Assembly (NCBI GenBank): GCA_021286965.1
Contig: JAJTBK010000138.1
Location: forward strand, 1 to 5,420
Reading direction: 5' to 3'
Origin: Comamonadaceae bacterium
Lineage (GTDB): Bacteria > Pseudomonadota > Gammaproteobacteria > Burkholderiales > Burkholderiaceae_C
DNA length: 5,420 nt
Part shown: one piece after another, positions 1 through 4,772 of the stretch
Position numbering within the stretch: position 1 is the first letter of the stretch
How the letters are laid out: the number at the start of each line of letters is the position of its first letter
Made by a program: the position numbers and the translations under genes
The notes under the pieces: generated by a model
What the model was told of the DNA's origin: nothing
What the model saw: the letters and a program-made list of their open reading frames with translations, nothing else
Databases searched by the model: none

Positions 1-36
1 ATCGTGCCGCTGGTGGTGCAATTGCACGCAGTTTGA
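1..36 (+). CDS. Possible C-terminal end of an unidentified upstream gene
   Basis: Frame 1 reads IVPLVVQLHAV and then stops at TGA (34-36). Only eleven codons are in the window, so neither the family nor the reality of the gene can be judged. Weak support comes from the hydrophobic, protein-like composition and from the perfect hairpin 50 bp downstream (85-111), which could end the transcript. The other two forward frames stay open past this point, so the stop could also be chance. A 12-bp palindrome (GTGCAATTGCAC, 16-27) lies inside the stretch. Confidence 0.22.
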   Translation: MVPLVVQLHAV

Positions 37-84
37 GTCACCCATCTCGACAAGGGCCCGGAACACCCAGAACTGGGCCTGCCA

Positions 85-111
85 CCGCAGCCGCTCCCAC
101 GACGGCTGCGG
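85..111. terminator. Perfect 9-bp GC-rich hairpin, possible terminator
   Basis: CCGCAGCCG (85-93) and CGGCTGCGG (103-111) are exact inverted complements around a 9-nt loop. The hairpin lies between the putative end of the upstream gene and the ffs promoter, where a terminator is expected. No T-tract follows on either strand, so it is not a standard intrinsic terminator. It could be a U-tract-less terminator, an RNA-stabilising stem or chance in GC-rich DNA. Confidence 0.3.
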
Positions 112-161
112 CCCGCACTCGAACATACCAACGACCGGGCCAGAGGCCAGCTGTTTTGACC

Positions 162-167
162 TACAAT
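162..167 (+). promoter_or_regulatory. -10 element of the ffs promoter
   Basis: TACAAT at 162-167 matches the sigma-70 -10 consensus TATAAT at five of six bases. It sits 6-9 bp before the expected 5' end of the 4.5S RNA (about 173-175). A TTGACC at 156-161 abuts it directly and is therefore too close to be its -35 box. At the normal 16-18 bp spacing (near 138-145) there is only a poor -35 match, so the -35 element is weak or I have not recognised it. Confidence 0.5.
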
Positions 168-172
168 CCGAA

Positions 173-274
173 GCTGACGGGCCTCCTCGCATGGGGAAGC
201 GGCCAACCGGGTCAGGTGGGGAACCAAGCAGCCCTAACCGTGGATACAGTGCCGGGGGTAAGGCTCGTCAACTC
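173..274 (+). ncRNA. ffs: 4.5S RNA, small bacterial signal recognition particle RNA
   Basis: This is the RNA scaffold of the bacterial signal recognition particle. It binds Ffh and directs nascent membrane and exported proteins to FtsY at the inner membrane. The diagnostic helix-8 apex is present: GGGTCAGGT (209-217), then a GGAA tetraloop (220-223) closed by GG/CC, then AAGCAGCCC (226-234). This matches the conserved GGUCAGGU-GGAA-AAGCAGCC pattern with its symmetric internal loop. The RNA folds into one long hairpin: 175-184 pairs with 261-270 (ten pairs, one G-U), 185-188 with 255-258, 189-192 with 249-252, and 209-211 with 232-234. At about 100 nt it is the short gamma/beta-proteobacterial form without an Alu domain. 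The ends are estimated from the closing stem and the -10 box. It converges on the minus-strand operon, whose last gene stops at 301. Confidence 0.92.
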
Positions 275-289
275 CCCCTCCCCCGTTTT
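253..289 (+). terminator. Possible intrinsic terminator overlapping the ffs 3' arm
   Basis: CGGGGG (253-258) can pair perfectly with CCCCCG (280-285), and TTTT (286-289) follows at once. This gives a 6-bp all-GC stem with a 21-nt loop and a short T-tract on the plus strand only. The upstream arm is the same sequence that pairs with 185-188 in mature 4.5S RNA, so the two folds compete. The loop is large and the T-tract short, which keeps confidence low. Confidence 0.33.
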
Positions 290-300
290 CTGCCTGCGCC

Positions 301-729
301 TTACGCGTTCACGCCGACGATCACGCTCGACGCCTTGAACAGCGCCGCTGCCGACACTCCCACCGCCAGGCCCAGCGCCTCGGCGCTCTCATTGGTCACG
401 ATCGCTGCCACGGCACCGCCGGCAGGCAGACCAATCACCACCTCGGTATTGACAGCACCTTTTTGCACGCGCGTCACCTGACCCTGCAGATGGTTGCGTG
501 CCGAGAACTTGGCGCCCTGCGCCTGCGCCACGACGATCACCGACGACGCCTTGACCAGGGCCACGGCGCTCGCACCGGCCTGCAGCCCCAGGTTCACGGC
601 GCTGCCGTGGGTCACGATGGCCACGAGCGCGCCCACACCGGGGACGTTGATCTCGATCTCATCATTCACCGCCCCGGCGACAACGCGCGTGACTTGGCCG
701 GCAAACTGGTTGCGTGCACTGGTTTTCAT
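301..729 (-). CDS. modG: Tandem-Mop molbindin, molybdate/tungstate-binding storage protein (ModG type)
   Basis: A 142-residue cytoplasmic protein made of two Mop (TOBE-like) domains, residues about 4-70 and 76-142. Both carry the family signatures SARN near the start and KASSVIV near the end, at an exact 72-residue spacing. By hand count about 41 of 67 aligned residues are identical between the halves, so this is an ungapped internal duplication. Molbindins bind molybdate or tungstate oxyanions at subunit interfaces and buffer the intracellular pool. Tandem-domain forms such as Azotobacter ModG assemble as trimers. The start is ATG at 729: AAGGA lies 8 nt upstream and the SARN motif follows at once, as in the family. 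An ATG at 734 opens only a two-codon frame. The gene follows modD after 131 bp, is last in the series, and its TAA lies about 27 bp from the 3' end of ffs on the other strand. Regulatory Mop domains also occur in ModE and ModC, but there is no DNA-binding or ATPase part here. Confidence 0.92.
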   Translation of the reverse strand: MKTSARNQFAGQVTRVVAGAVNDEIEINVPGVGALVAIVTHGSAVNLGLQAGASAVALVKASSVIVVAQAQGAKFSARNHLQGQVTRVQKGAVNTEVVIGLPAGGAVAAIVTNESAEALGLAVGVSAAALFKASSVIVGVNA

Positions 730-737
730 AGCATGGT

Positions 738-742
738 TCCTT
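738..742 (-). promoter_or_regulatory. Ribosome binding site of the molbindin gene
   Basis: The minus strand reads AAGGA at 742-738, 8 nt before the ATG at 729 and only 3 nt before the ATG at 734. The spacing therefore favours 729, which also gives the conserved Mop N-terminus. Its own good site suits a gene separated from modD by 131 bp and not translationally coupled to it. Confidence 0.7.
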
Positions 743-844
743 GAAAAAGCGGCCTTTGCCGGCACAAGCCCCATGCCTGCACACGACGTTGGCCCACTGA
801 AAGCGGCTGCGATTGTGGGCTCGCCAAATAACCCTAGCGCTGCA

Positions 845-858
845 AAAAAATATTTTTT
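845..858. promoter_or_regulatory. 14-bp A/T-only palindrome upstream of the molbindin gene
   Basis: Six A, then TA, then six T (845-858) form a perfect A/T-only palindrome just after the modD stop codon (861-863), in otherwise very GC-rich DNA. It lies about 115 bp before the molbindin start. It could be an UP element or curved DNA near a promoter, or an operator. It does not resemble the E. coli ModE site built on TATA half-sites. I found no convincing -35/-10 pair next to it. Confidence 0.3.
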
Positions 859-860
859 GT

Positions 861-1739
861 CTACTGCAGCGGCAGCACCTGCACCGCCACATCCGCCGGC
901 GGCGCATGGTGCGGGCTGCTGCTGACCAAGGCATCGACACCGCTGGCGGCGTAATCGGCGACGTTGCCCAAATGAATACCGCCAGCCGCCAACAGGCACA
1001 GCTGCGGGTAGCGTGCCCGCAGCTGCGGCCCCCAGGCACGCAACTGCGGTGGTGCCACCTTGTCGAACTGCAGCACCTGGGCACCGGCCTGTGCGGCCAA
1101 CCAGGCTTCTTCGAGCGAGGTCACCTCGATCACGCAGAGCTTTTCCGCCAACGCCGGCGCCATGTGCGCCAGCCGGTGCGTCAACGCCGGCCAATGGCCC
1201 GAGGGGGCATCGCCAAGCAACGCCCGGTGCTGGGCAAACACCAGCACCGTCTCCCCCACCCCCAGGCGGTGCGGATGCGCGCCGCCGCACAGCGTGGCCT
1301 TGAGGGCGATGCGGCGCAGGCCGGGGGCGCTCTTGCGCGTCGTCAGCAACGCCACCCCAGGCGCCGTGGCCTGCACGGCCGCCACCATGGCTGCCGTGGC
1401 GCTGGCGATGCCGCAGGCCGTCTCCAGCAGGTTCTGCACCACCTTCCAGGCCCGCAGCACACTCGCCGCCGGCCCACTGGCCGCCAGCAGCTCGCTACCC
1501 GCCAGCACCGGCGTGCCGCTGGGGCGCAGCCGCAGCAGCTGCGCGCCGCAGTGCTGCAGCACCCGCGCCGCCTCCTCGGTGCACGCTGCAACGCCGGCGC
1601 CGCGCAGCGTGAACGCAATGCACGCCGGCTGCGCCCCCAGCCCGAGCAGGTGCGCCGTCAGGTCGAGGTAGCCTGCATCCTCGGCGATCCAGGCGTCGAT
1701 CGTGGCATGGTCAAAAAATACATCGAAAACATCATTCAC
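861..1739 (-). CDS. modD: ModD, molybdenum-operon protein of the quinolinate phosphoribosyltransferase family
   Basis: A 292-residue protein of the NadC-like fold found in mod operons; its reaction is not established. The family pattern is clear. It has an N-terminal AEDAGYLDLT stretch (residues 19-28), KVVQNLLETACGIAS (99-113) in the dimer-core region, TTRKSAPG (133-140), CGGAHPHRLGVGE (151-163), EVTSLEEAWLAAQAGA (205-220), and AAGGI (251-255) in the phosphate-binding barrel end. NadC has a substrate-binding lysine in its VLIKDNH motif. Here the stretch reads VLVFAQH (165-171), so that lysine is phenylalanine, as expected for ModD rather than true NadC. The start is GTG at 1739, whose GTGA overlaps the modB stop by 4 bp. 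This gives the usual ModD length and places the conserved N-terminus about 11 residues in. The frame stays open upstream, but that part only shadows modB. Expression is probably coupled to modB. Confidence 0.9.
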   Translation of the reverse strand: MNDVFDVFFDHATIDAWIAEDAGYLDLTAHLLGLGAQPACIAFTLRGAGVAACTEEAARVLQHCGAQLLRLRPSGTPVLAGSELLAASGPAASVLRAWKVVQNLLETACGIASATAAMVAAVQATAPGVALLTTRKSAPGLRRIALKATLCGGAHPHRLGVGETVLVFAQHRALLGDAPSGHWPALTHRLAHMAPALAEKLCVIEVTSLEEAWLAAQAGAQVLQFDKVAPPQLRAWGPQLRARYPQLCLLAAGGIHLGNVADYAASGVDALVSSSPHHAPPADVAVQVLPLQ

Positions 1740-2398
1740 AGCATTCCCCAACGGCGCAAGGCCCAAAAAGCGGCCCAGGCAACGGCGCCCAGAAGCAGCG
1801 ACAACGTGTTCGCGCAGCCCGCATTGCCATCGAGCACATGGTTGTAAATGGCCAGCGACAGTGTTTCCGTGCGCCCGGCAATGTTGCCGCCCAGCATGAG
1901 CGACAGTCCCACCTCCCCCAGGCTGCGCCCAGCAGCCAAGATCAGCCCGGCCACCACCCCACGCCGGGCCAGGGGCACGTCGATACGCCAGAACACCGAC
2001 CACCGCCCGTGCCCCAGCAGGGCCGCCGCTTCATGCAGGCGCGGCGACACGCTGCCCAGGGCAGCCTGCACCGACTTGACCATCAGCGGCAGTCCGGCGA
2101 CAAAGGCCGCCAGCACCAACCCGGTGGCGGTAAAAATGATTTCCGGTTGCCACGCTGGCGGCAACCAGCGCACCAGCGCCCCCTGGCGGCCGAGCAACAA
2201 CAACAGGCCGTAACCAAGGACGATGGGCGGGAACACCAGCGGCAGCGTCACCAGCGCATCCAGCAAGCCACGCCCGGCAAAATTCCGGCGCGCCAGCAGC
2301 CAGGCCAGGGCCGTACCGATGACCAGCTGCAGCGCCAGGCTCGCCGCCAGCACGCCCAGGCTCAAAGACAGTGGTGCTGCCGAACAGCCACCCCACAT
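1736..2398 (-). CDS. modB: Molybdate-type ABC transporter permease ModB
   Basis: A 220-residue inner-membrane permease of the type I importer class, normally a homodimer that works with ModC and ModA. Hydrophobic segments lie near residues 10-35, 46-71, 88-113, 145-165 and 196-215, which fits the short five-helix ModB topology. The cytoplasmic coupling (EAA) loop starts at EAAALLGHGRW (123-133) and runs on to the VPLARRGVVAG region (141-151). It is followed by the highly conserved ModB block GRSLGEVG (157-164), GGNIAGRTETLSLAIY (170-185). The TLPLVFPP stretch (51-58) is also typical. The start is ATG at 2398, 9 bp after the modA TAG; the Shine-Dalgarno is weak, so translation probably depends on ribosomes leaving modA. 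The stop overlaps the GTG of modD. The matching ATPase ModC is not in the window. Confidence 0.92.
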   Translation of the reverse strand: MWGGCSAAPLSLSLGVLAASLALQLVIGTALAWLLARRNFAGRGLLDALVTLPLVFPPIVLGYGLLLLLGRQGALVRWLPPAWQPEIIFTATGLVLAAFVAGLPLMVKSVQAALGSVSPRLHEAAALLGHGRWSVFWRIDVPLARRGVVAGLILAAGRSLGEVGLSLMLGGNIAGRTETLSLAIYNHVLDGNAGCANTLSLLLGAVAWAAFWALRRWGML

Positions 2399-2407
2399 GG
2401 TTGGGCC

Positions 2408-3124
2408 CTACATCCCATGCCGCTGCAGCACCTGGCGCGCCTGCGGCCCCTCCAGGTAGGCCAAAAAGGCCCGTACCGCTGCCGCCTCACTGCGCCCGCG
2501 CAGCACGCCCACACTCAGTTCGATAGGCGGGTAGCAGCCCAGCGGCACCTCCAGGACGGTGCCGACACGCTCCTGCAGAGCCAGGGCCTGTGTGCGATTG
2601 ACGAAACCGGCATCGACCTCCCCTGCCGCCACATAGGCCGCCACCTGGGGTACGGTGGCCACCTCCAGTAATCGGGGGGCCAGCGCCTGCTGCAGCCCCA
2701 GCCGCTCAAGGCATATGGCCGCTGCACGGCCATAGACGGCTTTGTTGCGGTCGGGCAAGGCAATACGCCCAAAGCGCGGCGCACGCAGCTCATCGAGGCT
2801 GGCAAGCGCCTGCCCACGCGCCGTCACCAGCACCAGCAGGCCCTGCCCCAGGGGCTGCAAACGTTCGGTCAAGCCCATGGGTTCAAGAAAGGCGCGGTCA
2901 CCAATGAGCAAAGCAATCGCCGGGTTCTGCTGTGCCTGGGTCTGCACCTGCTGCATGTTGCCGAAACTGGCTTCGGCCTGAATGCCGCTGGCTTGTGTAA
3001 ATCCCGCCAACAGCTCCAGCACTGGTTTACGGTAGCCCGCTCCGGCCGCTACCAGCAGGGGCTCGCCCGCCCAGACGTTGCACGCCCACACCAAGGCCAG
3101 ACTGGCCCACAGCCATCGGAACAT
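2408..3124 (-). CDS. modA: Divergent ModA-like periplasmic substrate-binding protein
   Basis: A 238-residue exported binding protein for the ModB permease. Residues 1-19 form a signal peptide with a hydrophobic core and a likely signal peptidase I cut after VWA (17-19). A cysteine at 15 lacks a proper lipobox. The type II periplasmic-binding fold and ModA kinship show in the two-lobe pattern: LLVAAGAGYRKP (23-34), EASFGNMQQV (51-60), GDRAFL (75-80), a hinge region near 95-101, ATVPQVAAYVAAGEVDAGFV (156-175), and the C-terminal YLEGPQARQVLQRHG (223-237), close to E. coli ModA's YLKGPQAAEIFKRYG. The oxyanion-holding residues of E. coli ModA (Ser12, Ser39, Tyr170) appear replaced by A/G, N/M and N, so the ligand may not be plain molybdate. 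The start is ATG at 3124: AAAGGAG precedes it by 5 nt and the signal peptide begins there. The frame stays open 27 bp upstream but lacks those signals. Confidence 0.83.
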   Translation of the reverse strand: MFRWLWASLALVWACNVWAGEPLLVAAGAGYRKPVLELLAGFTQASGIQAEASFGNMQQVQTQAQQNPAIALLIGDRAFLEPMGLTERLQPLGQGLLVLVTARGQALASLDELRAPRFGRIALPDRNKAVYGRAAAICLERLGLQQALAPRLLEVATVPQVAAYVAAGEVDAGFVNRTQALALQERVGTVLEVPLGCYPPIELSVGVLRGRSEAAAVRAFLAYLEGPQARQVLQRHGM

Positions 3125-3129
3125 ACGCT

Positions 3130-3136
3130 CTCCTTT
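3130..3136 (-). promoter_or_regulatory. Strong ribosome binding site of modA
   Basis: The minus strand reads AAAGGAG (3136-3130), a near-perfect Shine-Dalgarno 5 nt before the ATG at 3124. Its first A is the last base of the preceding gene's TGA. It is the best site in the operon, which suits a binding protein needed in excess over its permease, and it decides the modA start. Confidence 0.8.
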
Positions 3137-3984
3137 CACCAGCACAGGCACACCCGCTGCACCGCCTTGTCAAAAAAGTGGTAGCCCGAACCGCCCTCGG
3201 CCAGCAAGTCCAGGAGCCCCTGGGGCTGCAGCACGCGCGTGCCGCCGACCACGCGCACGCCCCGGCGCGCAAAGGGTGCGGCCAGCAAGGTGGCACTGGG
3301 GCCGACGACGGCGGCGCGGGCGCCTGGGCGCAGGTGCGCGAGCAGCCCGTCGAGGCTGTCGTTGACCAAGGTGGTGCCGGTGGTGATGAGGGCATCGCAC
3401 TGCGCCAGCACCTCGGGGGCCTGGTGTGCCGGGCGGTAGTACGGCAGCTCCTCGGCCTTGAGCGTGGCCGGATCGAGTTCGAGTACCGTGAACGGCTGGC
3501 CGGCCTGGCGCAGGCGGCGCATATACGGCGGGAAGGCCCCCACCAGCGCCACGCGCTCGCCCGGGGCAATGGCCAGGGCATCGAAAGCATCGCCCGCCTG
3601 CACCCGCACGTCCGGCGGCGGGCCATCACGCTGCCACAGGGTTTCGACCAGGGCATTGAGCGTGGCGATGGCGAGCGTGCGCCGCAGCGCCTGCGGGCGG
3701 TACAGGTCTTGCAGCAGCTCGGCGGCGCTGCGCCCGATGAGCTTGCCGGGCACTGGCATGGCCTGGGCCGAGCTGGGGCAGCACACCGCCTGCGGAATGC
3801 TCTTGAGGGGCGTGGCGCACAGGCCGACGATGCCGTTGTCCAGCTGCACGCCGGTAAAAAACAGCCCGAGCACGGCGCGCGCCACCTGCAGGCGTTCGAC
3901 CGCCTGCGCGCCCAGGGCGGCGCTGACGCTGGCGTGCAGCTCGGCCAGCAGGGCGTCGGCATGTAGTGACGACTGCGTCAGCAT
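3136..3984 (-). CDS. DUF4213/DUF364 protein, putative heavy-metal-chelation family
   Basis: A 282-residue cytoplasmic protein. Residues about 10-105 match the DUF4213 enolase-N-like domain: GLFFTGVQLDNGIVGLCATP at 40-59 and AIATLNAL at 105-112. Residues about 125-275 match the Rossmann-like DUF364 domain: VALVGAFPPYMRRLR (145-159), DALITTGTTLVNDSLDGLL (197-215), GPSATL (228-233), and GGTRVLQPQGLLDLLAEGG (247-265). The family was named for a structure-based suggestion of metal chelation between the two domains; no reaction is known. The ATG at 3984 is chosen because it overlaps the upstream methyltransferase stop as ATGCTGA (7 bp) and gives the usual length. Upstream in-frame codons only shadow the methyltransferase. 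modA begins 11 bp downstream. Cysteines cluster at 68-69 and 279-281 (CLC), which could bind metal, but this is inference. Family members are often found beside metal transporters, in line with this context. Confidence 0.87.
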   Translation of the reverse strand: MLTQSSLHADALLAELHASVSAALGAQAVERLQVARAVLGLFFTGVQLDNGIVGLCATPLKSIPQAVCCPSSAQAMPVPGKLIGRSAAELLQDLYRPQALRRTLAIATLNALVETLWQRDGPPPDVRVQAGDAFDALAIAPGERVALVGAFPPYMRRLRQAGQPFTVLELDPATLKAEELPYYRPAHQAPEVLAQCDALITTGTTLVNDSLDGLLAHLRPGARAAVVGPSATLLAAPFARRGVRVVGGTRVLQPQGLLDLLAEGGSGYHFFDKAVQRVCLCW

Positions 3985-4772
3985 GGCGTTTTTTCCCAGG
4001 AGATGAAGGCCCAGCGCATGGGGGCACCGGCCCGCTGCGCCGGGCTGGCGCGCTCGTACCAATCATGCAGGCGGGTGGTTTCGACCACGTTCAGCTCGCC
4101 CAGCGACCAGGCGACGCGGCGTGCGAATTCGGCAAAGTCGGGCGCCCCGGCGAGGCGGCTTTCCTGCGTCAGGTACGACAGCTCGGGGTGTATGCCCATG
4201 CGGTGCAGGATGTTGAGCAGGTAGATGTAGTCCGGCTGCGGCGGCACGCGCCGCCCGATGGCGTCCTGGATGTGCGGATCGGTGAAATGCCCGCCCACGA
4301 GGTGCGTGAGGTAAACGCGCCGGCGTGCCTTGGCGTGCAGCTTGTGCAGCGCCATGTCGATGTCGGCCACCGCCGTCGAGCGCGAGGCGACGACGAGGTC
4401 GCACTCGGGCACGTCGCTCCAGTCGTCCTCCCAGGCGCGCTGCAGGGTCTGCACCTGCTGCAGGCCACGCGCCGCCGCCTGCTCGCGCAGCACGGCCAGC
4501 ATCCCGGCGCTGTAGTCCAGGCCCACCACCTGCTGCAGCTGCGCGGCCAGCAACAGGCCGATGGTGCCGGGGCCGCAACCCACATCCAGCAGCGACTGCG
4601 CGCCGCGCAGGTCCATGCGGGCGACGAAATCCTGCGCGTAGCCGCTGGCGAGCGCCTTCGCGGCCATGCCGGGTGCACGTGCATCCCAGGCGCTGGCGGT
4701 CTTGCGCGTGCGCGTGCTCAAGGCCTGGTGCTGGCGGTACAGCTGGGCAAAATCAATGGTTTCAAGGGTCAT
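3978..4772 (-). CDS. Class I SAM-dependent methyltransferase
   Basis: A 264-residue soluble methyltransferase with a Rossmann fold. Motif I, SLLDVGCGPGTIG (60-72), is the glycine-rich loop that binds S-adenosylmethionine. GLDYSAGML (84-92) supplies the acidic residue that normally holds the ribose, and CDLVVASRS (124-132) is the motif near the active site. The C-terminal half (about 150-264) resembles no methyltransferase of known substrate that I recognise. It holds HLVGGHFTDPHI (157-168) and a tyrosine-rich DYIYLLNILHRMGIHPE (181-197). The substrate is unknown. The start is ATG at 4772, overlapping the ATPase stop as ATGA; there is no good Shine-Dalgarno, so coupling is likely. The end overlaps the DUF364 gene by 7 bp. 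Its place between a metal-type ATPase and a DUF364 protein suggests a small-molecule substrate tied to metal handling, rather than rRNA or a protein, but this is inference. Confidence 0.87.
   Translation of the reverse strand: MTLETIDFAQLYRQHQALSTRTRKTASAWDARAPGMAAKALASGYAQDFVARMDLRGAQSLLDVGCGPGTIGLLLAAQLQQVVGLDYSAGMLAVLREQAAARGLQQVQTLQRAWEDDWSDVPECDLVVASRSTAVADIDMALHKLHAKARRRVYLTHLVGGHFTDPHIQDAIGRRVPPQPDYIYLLNILHRMGIHPELSYLTQESRLAGAPDFAEFARRVAWSLGELNVVETTRLHDWYERASPAQRAGAPMRWAFISWEKTPC

Noticed and set aside
16..27. 12-bp palindrome GTGCAATTGCAC as an operator
   Set aside because: It lies inside the putative end of a coding region, far from any promoter I can see, and has no second copy in the window.
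33..481. Plus-strand open frames across the ffs region (33-338 and 191-481)
   Set aside because: They run straight through the 4.5S RNA and into the antisense of the molbindin gene, are rich in Pro, Arg, Ala and Thr, and show no domain or ribosome site.
726..734. Two-codon upstream frame (ATG CTA TGA) overlapping the molbindin start
   Set aside because: The Shine-Dalgarno is only 3 nt from this ATG, too close for use, and well placed for the ATG at 729. It looks like chance.
730..860. Molybdenum-cofactor riboswitch in the leader of the molbindin gene
   Set aside because: The gap is short and shows only small inverted pairs, without the long conserved multi-stem architecture of the Moco riboswitch.
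813..1847. Long plus-strand open frame of 344 codons opposite modD
   Set aside because: Its protein is Arg/Gln/His-rich and low in hydrophobic residues, the usual shadow of a high-GC gene on the other strand. modD on the minus strand has full family conservation.
3027..3962. Minus-strand frame of 311 codons overlapping the DUF364 gene and modA
   Set aside because: It is dominated by Arg, Pro, Ala, Cys and Ser with no recognisable motif, and it conflicts with two well-supported genes in other frames.
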